From Dactylis glomerata (lineage: Eukaryota > Streptophyta > Magnoliopsida > Poales > Poaceae), in contig QXEO01000238.1 in assembly GCA_007115705.1 (NCBI GenBank), positions 124,001 to 188,000 on the forward strand: DNA of 64,000 nt, written 5' to 3'. Of this stretch, positions 11,055 to 22,841 are shown in pieces. Numbering within the stretch: the stretch's first letter is position 1; the number at the start of each line of letters is the position of its first letter. The notes under the pieces are model-generated. The model had not been told where the DNA came from, made no database searches, and saw nothing but the letters and a program-made list of their open reading frames with translations. Made by a program: the position numbers and the translations under genes.

Positions 11055-11334
11055 CCCTCATGGCCCCACTCCATCTCCTCTTCGGTTCTCTAGAAGCTTC
11101 AGTGAATATCTGGATGTTTGGCTTTTGTTTCGTCCAATTTCGAGAATATTTCCTGTGTAACTTTTCTGAAACACAAAAATAGCAGAAAATAGGGAACTGG
11201 CACTGTGGCATCTCGTTAATAGGTTAGTTCCAGAAAATGCATAAAAATGCCACAAAGTGTAACGAAACACTAAGCAAATGGTGTAAAAACAAGCATGGAG
11301 CATCAAAAATTATAGATACGTTTGAGATGTATCA

Positions 11335-12071
11335 GCAACCTTGGTACAGAGTCTCTCTAGAACCTTTAGAGATTACAACACACTTCTCCTTGTTGCCCAC
11401 CGGCAACAACAACAACCAAAACCACAAGAGGTAAGATAGAACAAAGATAGAGATATCACAGTTTTTGTCCTCTTCCGCAATCAGCGAACTGCTCTCAAAC
11501 TGCAGATCCAAACTGCATGAAACTTGGTAGACAAGTAGACAAATGAGTTCCCAACATACTGACCAAAAATCAGCTCAATCGGACACCGTTTGCCTACCCA
11601 AACTGTTCGTCTCCCAAAACTGCTCTGTGCTAAAACTGCAGCAGTCCGACCTGACTAAACTGCTCTCAAATCTGAACCTCCACTGACCCAAATACCAAAC
11701 TATGTAACCGGATCGAAGTACTCAAAGTAAGGAATGAGCTCACCAAGTTTGGAGCCAATCCAAGCACGTTTGAGCCTCCAAACACCAGCTTGAAGACAGA
11801 CCGGTTAGAACTCAGAAATCTGGACAGATTCACCTCTTCTTCTTCTTCTTCCCCTCTTCTCACTTGGTTGTGGTATTCTAGTGTGCTCTCTCACACTCTC
11901 ACAGCAGCAGCCACGTTCTTGGCTTGCTCTCGTGCTCTCTCACACAGCCACCAAAGTGGCTAGGGTTTTCTCCTTTATACCTCTCAAGGAGGCACCTCAG
12001 CCGTTGGATGCGAACCTCGATCAACGGTTGATACATGTTGTACTACTTGGGCTGATGTTGGGCTGCCAACA
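11335..12071 (-). repeat. Copia Q LTR remnant (minus strand)
   Basis: Downstream of the Q RNase H fragment on the minus strand, a candidate LTR start TGTTGGCAGCCC lies at 12071. The sequence then runs to 11335, where the N1 LTR begins. It is about 737 bp and truncated. The purine tract GGGAGGGGGAG at about 12105-12116 is the likely PPT but is about 35 bases from that TG, so the start could be nearer 12104. N1 probably inserted into this LTR, leaving the rest beyond the window. Confidence 0.55.
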
Positions 12072-12130
12072 CACCTCCATGTGGAGGGACATGACCCAAT
12101 AAACTCCCCCTCCCGACATCATGGAGGGTC

Positions 12131-12918
12131 TCACTGCCAACCGGCAGTCATGCCTGCGAGCCGACGGCATACATCAAGCTTTGCTCTTGTCACCACCTTT
12201 GTCAACATATCAGCCCCATTGTCATCTATGTGCACCTTCTCAAGTTGCATTTGTTTGGAACTCAGCACGTTTCGAATCCAATGGTAGCGTACCTCAATAT
12301 GCTTCGCCCTTGAATGAAAACTTGCATTCTTACTTAGGTGAATAGCACTTTGGTTGTCACAAAACAGCACATACTTGTCTTTCTTAAACCCAAGCTCACA
12401 TGCCAATCTTTTTAGCCACAATAGCTCTTTGCTCGCCTCTGCTACTGCAATGAACTCGGCCTCAGTTGTGTTCAAAGCCACACACTTTTGCAATCTGCTT
12501 TGCCATGACACTGCTTCCCCTGAATGAGTAACCAAATAACCTGAAGTAGACTTTCTGCCATCAATATCTCCAGCCAAATCTGAATCTGAATATGCAATCA
12601 GCTTGGCCTCACTGCCACCAAAAAAGAGCTTCATATTGGTGCTGCCCCCAGAGATACCTCAAGATCCACTTCACGGCTTCCCAATGTGGTCTTCCTGGAT
12701 TAGATATAAATTTGCTCACAGTACTAACCGCTTGAGCAATGTCAGGTCGTGTGCATACCATAGCATACATCAAACTCCCAACCGCTGAGGCATAAGGAAC
12801 ATTCTGCATTTCCTTTTCCATCTTTTCATTTGAGGGACATTGCTTCTTGCTCAACTTAAAGTGAGCTGCTAGTGGACAACTGACTTCCTTTGCTTCGTCC
12901 ATCTTGAACTTGCGAATG
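12131..12918 (-). pseudogene. Copia Q pol fragment: RT end and RNase H
   Basis: The minus-strand frames encode the RT C-terminus (YASAVGSLMYAMVCTRPDIA) and a Copia RNase H with YSDSDLAGD, TTEAEF and CDNQSAIH, followed by the usual AKHIEVRYHWIRN region. One extra base near 12645-12660 shifts the frame between the two halves. The family differs from Copia-1 (STSGYLVTHSGEAVSW here). The 5' side is cut at about 12918, where plus-strand G1 sequence begins without any LTR terminus, indicating a deletion or illegitimate recombination junction. Confidence 0.85.
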
Positions 12919-12920
12919 CT

Positions 12921-15900
12921 TTGCAGCAATTTATGGAGGACCATGAAAGTGATGTCTACAGGAAGGAAAGAGAAGAGATTGACGATATTTTCTTTCGTCA
13001 ACCACCGTTGATCAAGCACAATTTACCTGTGGAGGATCTTGGTACCACTTTACCACCTAAGGAAGATCCTATTTTTGAATTAAAACCTTTACCCGATGAT
13101 CTTAAATATGCTTATATAGATGATAAGAAAATATATCCTGTTATTATCAGTTCTAAGCTTTCAGGAAAGGAAGAAGAAAGGTTATTGGAGATATTGAGGA
13201 AACATCGAGGAGCTATGGGATATACTCTTGATGATTTAAAAGGGATTTCTCCCACTTTATGTCAGCATGCTATTAATATGGAGGAAGACGCAAAGCCAGT
13301 TGTTGAACATCAACGCCGCTTAATTCCCAAGATGAAGGAAGTGGTAAGAAATGAGGTACTGAAGCTCCTAGATGTTGGTATTATTTATCCTATTGCTGAT
13401 AGTAGATGGGTTAGTCCTGTTCATTGTGTTCCTAAGAAAGGAGGTATGACTGTTGTGCCTAATGAGAATAACGAGCTTATTCCTCAAAGGGTAGTAGTTG
13501 GTTATAGAATGTGCATTGATTTTAGGAAGGTAAACAAAGTTACTAAGAAAGATCATTATCCTTTACCGTTCATAGATCAAATGCTAGAGAGGTTATCTAA
13601 GAAGACTCATTTTTATTTTCTTGATGGTTATTCCGGTTTCTCTCAGATTGCTGTTAAACCGGAAGATCAAGAGAAAACCACTTTTACTTGTCCTTATGGA
13701 ACTTATGCTTATAGACGTATGCCATTTGGTTTATGCAATGCTCCTGCTACTTTTCAAAGATGGATATCTGCTATTTTTCATGGTTTTTGTGAAGAAATTG
13801 TGGAGGTTTTCATGGATGATTTCTCCGTCTATGGAACTTCTTTTGATAATTGTTTGCACAATCTTGATAAAGTTTTGCAGAGGTTTGAAGAAACTAATCT
13901 TGTTCTTAATTGGGAGAAATGCCACTTTATGGTAAATGAAGGAATTGTCCTTGGACATAAAATTTCAGAAAGAGGTATTGAAGTTGACAGAGCAAAGGTT
14001 GAGGCAATTGAGAAAATGCCCTGTCCCAGAGATGTTAAAGGTATTCGTAGTATTCTTGGTCATGCTGGTTTCTATAGGAGGTTTATTAAAGATTTCTCTA
14101 AGATTTCAAAGCCTCTTACTAATTTTCTTCAAAAAGATGTACCATTTGTCTTTGATGATGATTGTAAGGAAGCTTTTGAAACTCTTAAGAAGGCTTTAAC
14201 TACTGCTCCTATTGTTCAACCACCTGATTGGAATTTACCCTTTGAAATTATGTGTGATGCTAGTGATTTTACTGTTGGTGTTGTTCTTGGACAGCGCATA
14301 GATAATAAGTTGAATGTTATCCATTATGCTAGTAAGACTCTTGATGCTGCTCAGAAGAATTATGCTACTACTGAGAAAGAGTTTCTTGTTGTTGTTTTTG
14401 CATGTGATAAGTTTAGACCTTACATTGTTGATTCTAAAGTTACTATTCATACTGATCATGCTGCTATTAGATATCTTATGTCTAAGAAGGATGCTAAGCC
14501 TAGGCTTATTAGATGGGTGTTGCTTTTACAAGAGTTTGATTTGCATATTGTAGATAGGAAAGGTGCTGAAAATCCTGTGGCTGACAACTTGTCTAGATTG
14601 GAAAACATTTCTTTTGATCCCATTCCTGTTAATGATAGTTTTCCAAATGAACAGTTGGCTTTAATAAATGTAAGTTCGCGAGACCTTCCTTGGTATGCTG
14701 ATTATGCTAATTTTATTGTTTCCAAGTATTTGCCTCCAACCTTTACAGCTCAGCAAAGAAGAAAATTCTTTTATGATTTGAGGCATTACTTTTGGGATGA
14801 CCCACACCTATATAAAGAAGGAGTTGATGGTATTATGCGAAGATGTGTACTAGAATATGAGCAACCAGAAATATTGAGAAAATGCCATGGAAGTTCTTAT
14901 GGAGGACATCATGCTGGAGATGGAACGGCACAAAAGGTTCTACATTCAGGTTTTTATTGGCCAACCCTCTTTAAAGACACTAGAAGGTATGTTTTATCTT
15001 GTGATGAATGTCAAAGAGTAGGTAATATTTCTAGACGCAATGAAATGCCTATGAGTTACACTCTTGTTATTGAACCATTTGATTGTTGGGGATTTGGTTC
15101 TGTTTTGCAGTGGGCTCCTCCCACTATTTTCACCTTTCAAAAAAAATTGCTGGGGATTTGACTTTATGGGTCCTTTTCCTCCTTCAAAAGGCTATACTCA
15201 CATACTTGTTGCTGTTGATTATGTTACCAAGTGGGTAGAAGCCATACCTACAAAGAGTGCCGATGGTGAGACCTCGTTAAAATGCTTAAGGATGTTATTT
15301 TTCCTAGGTTTGGTGTGCCTAGATATCTTATGACTGACGGAGGTTCTCATTTTATTCATGGCGGTTTTAGAAAAACTCTTGCTAGATATGACGTTAATCA
15401 TAGAATTGCTTTTGCTTATCATCCCCAAACTAGTGGACAGGTAGAGCTTTCAAATAGAGAGATCAAGTCTATCTTGCAGAAGACTGTCAATAGATCTAGG
15501 AAAAATTGGGCTAGCAAGTTAAACAATGCTTTATGGGCTTATAGAACTGCTTATAAGAACCCCATGGGCATGTCTCCTTACAAAATTGTTTACGGAAAAG
15601 CGTGTCACTTGCCCTTAGAATTAGAACACAAAGCTTTCTGGGCAGTGAAAGAGCTTAATAGGGATTTTAAACTTGCCGGTAAGAAAAGGTTGTTAGATTT
15701 GAGTTCTCTAGATGAGTGGAGAAATGAAGCCTATGAGAATGCCATACTTTTCAAAGAGAAAGTCAAGCAATGGCATGATAAGAGAATTCTTAAAAGAGAG
15801 TTTCATGTTGGTGAGAAAGTTCTATTGTATAGGTCTCGTCTCAGATTTTTTGTAGGAAAATTACTCTCTAAATGGGAAGGACCATATGTTATTGTGGAAG

Positions 15901-16052
15901 TGTACCGCTCAGGTGCGATAAAGATTGCTTCATTGAAAGATGACACTACACAAGTGGTGAATGGGCAAAGACTCAAACATTATATTCCTGGAGATTCAAA
16001 TAATGAAGATGTTGATGTTATTCAAACGGTTTCGCCAGAAGAATTCATCTAG
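12921..16052 (+). pseudogene. pol: G1 pol: RT, RNase H, integrase with frameshifts
   Basis: The first open stretch (12921-15161) holds the protease-RT linker, RT (YPLPFIDQML, DGYSGFSQI, then FMDDF with the two aspartates at residues 299-300), RNase H (CDASDFTVG, ATTEKE, HTDHAAIRYL) and the integrase zinc region (CHGSSYGGHH...CDECQ). A 64-bp insertion at 15097-15160 breaks the frame at the start of the integrase core. A missing A near 15280 shifts it again, after which the core continues to 16052 with D (codon at 15336) and the VELSNRE glutamate intact. It cannot make full-length Pol. Gag and protease are lost by truncation. Confidence 0.93.
15097..15160. other. 64-bp insertion in G1 integrase with flanking 10-bp repeat
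   Basis: TGGGGATTTG occurs at 15087-15096 and again at 15151-15160. Element A has it once at the equivalent place (near 55300, as AGGGGATTTG). The intervening sequence is absent from A, includes TTTTGCAG and a run of eight A, and is not a multiple of three. Confidence 0.75.
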
Positions 16053-16209
16053 GACAATATGCAGGAACCTGCAGAGTTCGTTTTCGAATAGGTAACAGTT
16101 CTAGTCAGAAAAGGGTCATGAAAAACTTTTCTATTAATATTTTTATTGTTTTTGCTAAATATGAAAAATCATGAGACGAAAACGGGCAGGAGACGGAGTC
16201 TGGTGGCTC

Positions 16210-16261
16210 CTCACCACCAGGGGGCACTGGCCCACCCCAGGTCGCACTGCCCTGTGGTGAG
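16210..16261 (+). promoter_or_regulatory. Internal GC-rich hairpin upstream of the G1 extra ORF
   Basis: The outer arms CTCACCAC and GTGGTGAG pair exactly; the inner arms are partly degraded. A TATA-like CTATATAACC follows at 16328-16337, and the extra ORF starts at 16432. This hairpin-TATA order is the same as in the LTRs, which makes it a candidate internal promoter. Confidence 0.55.
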
Positions 16262-16431
16262 ACCACTTTGGAGCTCGTTTCCGTCCCGGTTTCCTCCTGT
16301 GATTTTGTCTCAATGTATAATTTTCGCCTATATAACCCCCCGAAGTACCCGAGGTCTGTATATTGTTTTCTCGTTGTGTTTTTGTTTCGAGCTGTTTCTG
16401 TCAGGAGATTGATCTCAATTTTGGGAGCATC

Positions 16432-16788
16432 ATGGACTCTTCAAGCGACGACAAGGGCAAAAGGCCTAGGGAAGAGGACCACCAAGACCCCAAGCTAAAG
16501 GAGGAACAGGAGGCTGGAGGATTAAGGGCAAGAAACTCTACTTTTGTAGGATCAATGAACGCCGGACGTGCCTTTTCTCATGATGTGCGGGGACCAACGT
16601 TTCCAGTCTTGGATCTAAATTTCATGCCTATAATAAAAGAGGGTATGCTGGTCACTGACGAGCTTTGTGCCCAATACCGAGTTCTGGAGAGGGAGATACG
16701 GATACTTCAAGGAGAGAATCTCAGGCTCCGCAGGATGCTGGAATATTTCATCAACCCAAGGGTGATACCACCATCACCGAAGGAGTAA
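16432..16788 (+). CDS. G1 extra ORF downstream of integrase (118 aa, unknown)
   Basis: It opens MDSSSDDKGKRPREEDHQD and ends PRVIPPSPKE. The N-terminal part is highly charged. A region near residues 75-105 (YRVLEREIRILQGENLRLRR) has spacing suited to a coiled coil. There is no signal peptide or clear membrane segment. It occupies the place of the env-like ORF in Athila elements but shows no envelope features. Element A has a 177-aa counterpart (56580-57113) with matching ends and a largely different middle. The ATG was chosen because it aligns with A's start; the frame is open 23 codons further upstream. Function is unknown. Confidence 0.6.
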   Translation: MDSSSDDKGKRPREEDHQDPKLKEEQEAGGLRARNSTFVGSMNAGRAFSHDVRGPTFPVLDLNFMPIIKEGMLVTDELCAQYRVLEREIRILQGENLRLRRMLEYFINPRVIPPSPKE

Positions 16789-18415
16789 TTCGTCATCGGT
16801 ATAGGCATCCCCTTGGCTTGTTCCAAGCTTGGGGGAGTGCCACGGTATCACATCATCACCTTTTACCCATTTACTTTTCAAGTAGAGTCATATCATGAAT
16901 AGAGAAGTTATCTTATAGAATAGTTTGCAGTGTGGAAGTATCCTCCTTAGTTGGTTATCTATGTATCCCTTGGTGAGAGTTGTGATAATGGAATATTAAT
17001 GAGAAGTTTTATCGTTTACTTTCCGCACACTTTATTTTAGTTTGCAATGTTTCTTATATGACTAGTCTTGTTGATTAGTATTGGTATCACTTTGGGAGCA
17101 TGAGTAAATTTAGTTGGTTTTGGCAAACTTAGCTTGGTTAGTAGCAACATTACCTTGAGGTTTGAGTAGAAAATAAGAAAGAAGTGTTTGTAGTTACATC
17201 ACTTCAGTTTTCCTTCATGTTTGGCTTATAAGCATTATTATTCATAAAGTTAAAATCATTGTACCTTCAAGGAAGTTTGCATGATTGTTCCTATTATATG
17301 TATGTTTGTTTGTTTCATGCAACTCTTATGCTTGTTACCCATCCTTGCTAGCCAAAAACCTGTACTGAGAGGGAATACTTCTCGTGCATCCAACTCCCAA
17401 AAACCAAGTTACTTCCAAAGAGTCCACTATAAATTCCTATGCATGGTATTTCAAGCCATTCCAAGTAAATTTTCATGTGCTACCTTTCAAAAACCTTCAA
17501 ATACTTCTCATTTTGTGCCACTGTTTTTAGCTCATGAGGACGTAGTGGATGGGTTTGTTATCTTCCATACTAAATTAAGTACCCCTCGACTAGGCAGCTT
17601 CATCTGCTCATCATTAATTTTGCAAGGGCGCTGGTCAGACCATTGTAATCTCAAAAAGAAAAGAAAAAGGCACTCCTCCATGGTATGTGAAAGTTGGTTG
17701 GCTCCCGATGGAATCGGTTAGCCATGGTTTGAGAACATCTCGGAACCGCTCTCACTTGTTTAGTATGGAAGATATCAAGAACTCTGTTGCTAGTCGTTGA
17801 CAAAAGCAACCACCTCTCAAAACAACTTTTACCTCTGTTTTACAAATGAAAAGCTCTAGCACATGTTTAATCCCTGCTTCCCTCTGCGAAGGGCCTGTCT
17901 TTTACTTTCATGTTGAGTCAACCTATTCCGTTCTATCTCAAGCAAGCATTTGAGTTGTTATGTTTCACTCATCCATATGTTGATCCGTTTAATCATGTTT
18001 ACTAACTTCTTTTGTTACTACAATGCTTTTTGTATGAAGGAGTATATCTTTGAAAGCTTTCTATGAATGCAAAAGTTTGTTTCATTGAGCATATGGTTTT
18101 TGCTATATTAGCTCTATTTTAAAAAGGCTCTGTTCAAAAATAAGTATAGTTTGTTCATTGTTCTCTGACCAAGAACTAAGGTTTGCCACCACCAATTATA
18201 GTTTACCTTGTGCATCCTTATTTGTGATTCCCTTTTACTTATTGCAAGTCTATATCATATAAAGGGAAGTTGCTGTCTATTATAACTTGTGCCTTGGTGA
18301 ATGTGATGCTTCTTGTCCGTATTTTGATTATCGACACTTCACTCCATAAACCTGTGGTCATGTTTACCGAGTTTAGTTTTGGCTTGGGGACAAGCGAGGT
18401 CTAAGCTTGGGGGGT
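16789..18415 (+). other. G1 3' UTR with polypurine tracts
   Basis: Non-coding. A PPT-like AAGCTTGGGGGAG lies at 16825-16837, just after the extra ORF. The functional PPT, AAGCTTGGGGGG, is at 18403-18414, directly before the LTR. Compared with A, about 75 bp are missing near 17731, removing one arm of the hairpin seen at 57999-58087. Parts align with the 3' UTRs of B, C and D despite their different LTRs. Confidence 0.75.
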
Positions 18416-19928
18416 TGATACGTCCATTTTGCATCACTATTTTATATCATAATTTACTGTTATTCATTGATATATTTCACATTTAGAGATGATACTTATG
18501 TTGTTTCCTCTGTTTTTACATGTTTGATGATCATTGGAGGATTTGCTGCCGGAGTCAGGATTCTGCTAGAAAAAGGACCATCAAGACACCATATTTCAGA
18601 AGATCAGGAAATTCCAGAAAAATACCAGAAAATTATATTTTACCAGAAGACTAAAGAAGCCGGAAGGAGAAGGTGAGAGGAGCAACAGGGCAGGCTCACC
18701 ACTAGGGGCGCGGGCCCACCCTGGCCACGCCGGCCTGTGGTGAGGCCACCCTGGCCCACTTCTACCATCGCCCCTTCGCGTATTTCATCGTCCCCAAAAA
18801 CCTAAGTCAGGGGGGCTCAGAGATAGACACTGCCGCCTCTGCGGGGCGGAAAACACCAGAGAGAGAAAAGCTCTCCAGCAGGCAGAAATCTGCCAGGGAA
18901 ATTCCTTCCTGGAGAGGGGAGATCGTCACCATCGTCATCACCATCGCACCGGACTTCATCGGGATCATCATCATCATCATCTCCATCACCAGCACCTTCA
19001 TCTCGACCATCACCACGCCATCCCGCTGTAACATCTTGAGTTGATTCTTGTTAAATTCTTAGGGGAAACTTTCCCGGTGTTGATTACTCTTGTGGTTGAT
19101 GCTATTGAGTGGAACCGTTGAATTAAGGTTTATGTTCAGATTGTTATTTATCATTATTTCACCTCATATCATGATCCATATGATATCTTGTGAGTAGTTC
19201 GTTTAGTTCTTGAGGACATGGGAGAAGTCAAGTCGTTAGTAGTGGAATTATGTTGAGTAATATTTAATGGTTTGATATTTATTTGTTGTGGTGCTATTTC
19301 ACTAGTGATGTTATGTGAACGTCGACTACATGATACTTCACCATTTATGGGCCTAGTGAAATGCATTGTGTATTTGGCTACCAATTGTGGGGTTGGTGGA
19401 GTGACAAAAACCTAAACCTCTGTTGGGAAACCATTGCACCAGGGAGCGTAGGATCTTAGAGTTTAAGGCTGTGGTTAGATTTATCTTAATTACTTTCTTG
19501 TATTTGCGGATGCTTGCAAGGGGTATAATCACAAGTGTGTATTTATCCTAGTAAGGGTAGTGCGCTAGCACAGGTTCACCCCCACAACACTTATCAAACC
19601 AATAAAGATTATTTAGCGGTATGAAGCGAAAGCACTTGACAGAAACTCCCGTGTGTCCTCGAGAACGTTTGGTCTTCATAAGTTACACAACCGGCTTGTC
19701 CTTTGATCTAGAAAGGATTGTGCCACTTGCAGCAATTATTACTATTGTCTTTTATTTACTCTCACTTTATTTATTCGCATTACTAAATACCCCTGAAACC
19801 CCGTTTGCTAGTATTTACAGTGAATCCTTGATCAAAACCACTTGTCAACACCTTCTGCTCCTCGTTGGGTTTGACACTCTTATTTATCAAAAGTACTACG
19901 ATACACCCCCTATACTTGTGGGTCATCA
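18416..19928 (+). repeat. G1 3' LTR
   Basis: Begins TGATACGTCCATTTTGC and ends GTGGGTCATCA; 1513 bp, against 1508 and 1511 bp for the A LTRs. It contains a CAT/ATC microsatellite near 18957-18984. A 118-codon open frame (19621-19977) runs through its 3' end and is also open in both A LTRs. The following base starts the Tat-like fragment. Confidence 0.92.
18695..18744 (+). promoter_or_regulatory. GC-rich U3 hairpin, G1 LTR
   Basis: The outer arms are CTCACCAC and GTGGTGAG, the same pair as in G1's internal copy at 16210. The centre is GGCGCGGG with GGCCACGCC. The expected TATA position about 40 bases downstream reads CGCGTATTTCATC, so a canonical box is missing. Confidence 0.55.
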
Positions 19929-20804
19929 CCCCATCAGAACTTCTCTTCTTGAATTGGCGGGTACTTCCGTGCCGTGATTGATGGCTGACATGATGATTCT
20001 CCACTCCCCGGTGGAGATGTGAATTTTCTCCTTCTCCTTCTTACCATTTCTCCTGAGTTTGTCGACTTCCCCTTTATCTGCATGATCATTCTCTTCTGCT
20101 GCTTCCGGTGGCGAAGTCCTTTTGACTATCGTGTGACTTGTCCATTGTTACTTCCACGTCGGGTTCTTCCCGAGTTCTGTCGAATTCCTCGAGTTTCTGT
20201 TGCTGCAAAACTGACCGGCGAGTTTACCTCGCTGGAGGAGCCCACAGATGATCCAGACATTGTGATTGCCTTGGTTTTGCATGCCGACGGACCCGATTTC
20301 ACTGGATCCGAAAGGCGAGTCGAACCCGAAGGTCCGACGTAGAAGCTCAGACTTCCGATCGTCAACTCCATCTTTTGATTTTCGTCAACTTTTGGATTGC
20401 TATTTGCTAAAAGCGAAAAAGCCGTCGAATTCATGATTCCAACGCCCAGATTCCCCACGGTCGGCGCCAATTGACGAGGGTTAACTTGACAAATGTCCTA
20501 GATAAAGGACTTAGGATTAGGGAAGTAGGGCGTTGATGAACTCGAAGGTAATCAGTCAAACAAGGTGTGTATTGAAAGTAAACATGGTGATGAACTTGGC
20601 TTGCTTTCAATCTGTCCCTCACCGTCCTCTCCTAGCCCCTATATATAGGTGGCCAGGTCTCAATGATCGGGAGGGGTTCCGATACATATTACAACATCGG
20701 TATACGAGGTGAACTCGTATTTCAACTAGGTTTACACTTGGGTCTAGCTTAACGGGCCTCAGGGATACTCAAGTAACGGCTCTATTATCTATACCCTTGT
20801 CACA
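19929..20804 (-). mobile_element. Tat-like Gypsy fragment: LTR, PBS and gag start (minus strand)
   Basis: On the minus strand a probable LTR runs from 20804 (TGTGACAAGG) to 20472 (CCCTCGTCA), about 333 bp, with a TATATA-containing box at 20637-20653. It is followed by TGGCGCCGACCGTGGGGAA at 20469-20451, the PBS style of Tat-lineage elements. An ATG at 20434 opens about 103 codons (MNSTAFSLLANSNPKVD onward) to 20126, plausibly the gag leader. The rest is cut where the G1 LTR ends at 19928. The outer LTR boundary is tentative. Confidence 0.55.
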
Positions 20805-21481
20805 TAGAGAATGAAGGAAATGCGGATTTGTCAGAACCTATTAGAGTATGCAATTCATTTTCGATCTCATGGTATACAAGTAACCCGAAAAAGTGTTAAT
20901 ATTTTAATCATCTTACAAAATATCAGAAAATACAAAAGGAAAGGACTGAGTGGTACCTCAAATAACTGACATCAATAGCTTCTTGCAGTTATCCAGTGAT
21001 CATGTCCAAGAATTTATACAAGATGGCACGTTCAGCTGCAACATTTAACTTGACTTCACATATCTGAAGGACACCACTTGCTCCAATATCTTCTCCTCAA
21101 ATAGTACAACTAACTAGCTAAATGCCTGCGTATTGCAGCGGACTCTCTTCTTTCTTTCCTTTCTCCTTCCACTCTTTCTTCTCAATAGTGTGTTATGTAA
21201 TTGTGTATGAAGCAAAGAATATTAATCCATCATATATAAGTCTTAAAGAATAATGTTATTCTCTCCTTCATTCTCGTACTTCCTCTGTTAAGCAAAGAAT
21301 ATATAAGTCGTATAGCTTTTTTTTTTAAATCCTAAAATTTTGGACTTATGCCAAATTTTCCGCTAGAATTAAGGAGGACCTGACTCCCACATTTTTTAAC
21401 CGCCCTATGCATTCCCTTAGATTTAGGAGTCTAGAAGAAATACACGTAGGTGTTTTCTTCTTCTTTCTCTATCATAAATCC

Positions 21482-21538
21482 CTGATTTGCATTAATCTCT
21501 GATTTGCATTAATCCCTGATTTGCATTAATCTCTGATT
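21482..21538. repeat. 17-bp tandem repeat, 3.4 copies
   Basis: The unit CTGATTTGCATTAATCY is repeated three times, with Y alternating T, C, T, followed by a partial CTGATT. The alternation suggests duplication of a two-unit block. Confidence 0.9.
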
Positions 21539-22201
21539 GTTTTCCATGTATTACCAATTCTGGTGATCCTATCATTATGTAAAGGGTATATTCGTCACTT
21601 ACATGTTGTATGTCGAGTGGGTGGCTTCACCACCAACTCGAAACCAATAGTAAAGATAATCTTAGCTGGATTTTCGTTTAACACCTTATAAGCATAGATA
21701 AAAAATGATCCGGACAAACAAAGATGATATTATCTAGGGGTTCAACCAAAATTGAGATTTTATATCAGCCTAGGGGAGGGAGAGAAACTGCACAGACGCG
21801 AGTGAGATTCCATACCACCTCTTCCTACCGCTCCACCTCCTCCGTCTGCTCCACTTTCCTACGCCACCTCCTCTCTCGCGTCAGCCGCCCATCTGTTTGT
21901 TCTCTACATGGATAAATATGGTATCAGCATACGTGAGGCAATAAGAGGAAATAATAATGGAAGAAAGAAGTGCCAGTACCCATAGAACCATAGAACTGCA
22001 CATTAGAATGAGCTGAACTACAGTAACAAAATTAGGTGCAATGCTAGCAAGTGCATGTAAACGCTTATATGAGATCTGACATAGATATACTCTTTTTTGA
22101 ATAAACAAAACTTTAGGAAAAACATAAACCAGACTCAAGACCAGTTAACTCACTATCTTTGTGGAATTTCTTTAATCCTTCATTAGGATTCTAAACATAA
22201 T

Positions 22202-22307
22202 GCATCGCCTCTGCTTGCCTGAGGGAGTTGGCCCTGAAATAACGGATTGGTCATGCATCGCCGCTGCATGCCCAAGTGAGTTGTCCCTGAAATAACAAAT
22301 TGGTCAA
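22202..22307. repeat. 53-bp direct tandem duplication
   Basis: Two units, 22202-22254 and 22255-22307, each starting GCATCGCC and containing CCCTGAAATAAC and ATTGGTCA. They differ at about 9 positions. Confidence 0.85.
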
Positions 22308-22841
22308 GTCCCTGGAGTAAAATCAGCTAACGGCAAGGGATTATTTCACAGCACAACAGTAGACAAAAAAATCACAAAGAATATGTGCCAAGATGCCTCT
22401 ATGTGTAAAATGGCAAAATTAGAATGCCACGGAATATAGATATAATAGTAGATACACAAGTCCATAAGAAAACATGATGAGAAAACCACTTTAAATCATG
22501 AAAAATGCACCAAAAATATATGATAGCAAATGGATAATCCACTGCAGGAGCACTTATATAGAAACTTCCACTCTGGTGCAGACAACCCAGAAAACTAAAA
22601 GGCAGTCTTGAACGACCAAGCGGACTCATCATCAAGAAAGAATCAATAACCAATATCAACAATACATAGAAAACTCCTATATTTCAACGGTGACAACTCT
22701 GCATTGCCAAATTTTTTTACATCAGTAGATACCGTCACTACTATAAATGATTGTAAGAGCTGAAACCTTTGCATGAAGGAGCAGAAACGCAAGGCCTGTC
22801 ACTACCGCCTCTTATCTGGCAAGCCGCCAACATACTCTTCT

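Larger units (their letters stand above)
9688..11334 (-). repeat. N1 LTR (minus strand)
   Basis: On the minus strand it begins TGATACATCTCAAACG at 11334 and ends CACGCCAACA at 9688, about 1647 bp. It is the same LTR type as C (43942-44670 with 60323-61245) and D (61246-62448). A TATA-like box (CCTATAAAGACC) lies near 10954-10965 on the minus strand. Only this LTR of N1 is inside the window. Confidence 0.88.
12919..19928 (+). mobile_element. G1: 5'-truncated Athila-like Gypsy element
   Basis: It retains most of pol (RT, RNase H, integrase), an extra ORF, the 3' UTR, PPT and 3' LTR. The 5' LTR, gag and protease are missing. RT precedes integrase, as in Gypsy, and the FMDDFSVYG RT motif is typical of the Athila group. 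It is the same family as element A: LTRs, integrase, extra ORF and 3' UTR all align. The left junction at about 12919 has no LTR end. Confidence 0.9.

Noticed and set aside
18807..19034. Met-rich minus-strand frame in the A-family LTR (also near 45042 and 59178)
   Set aside because: It is the antisense of a CAT/ATC microsatellite, not a protein.
20126..20470. Whole 114-codon minus frame as a host gene
   Set aside because: It begins within a Tat-type PBS; the sensible start is the internal ATG at 20434 and the context is a retroelement leader.
21200..21340. Second Stowaway-like end near TACTTCCTCTG
   Set aside because: No matching inverted end or TA pair was found; the similarity is too short.
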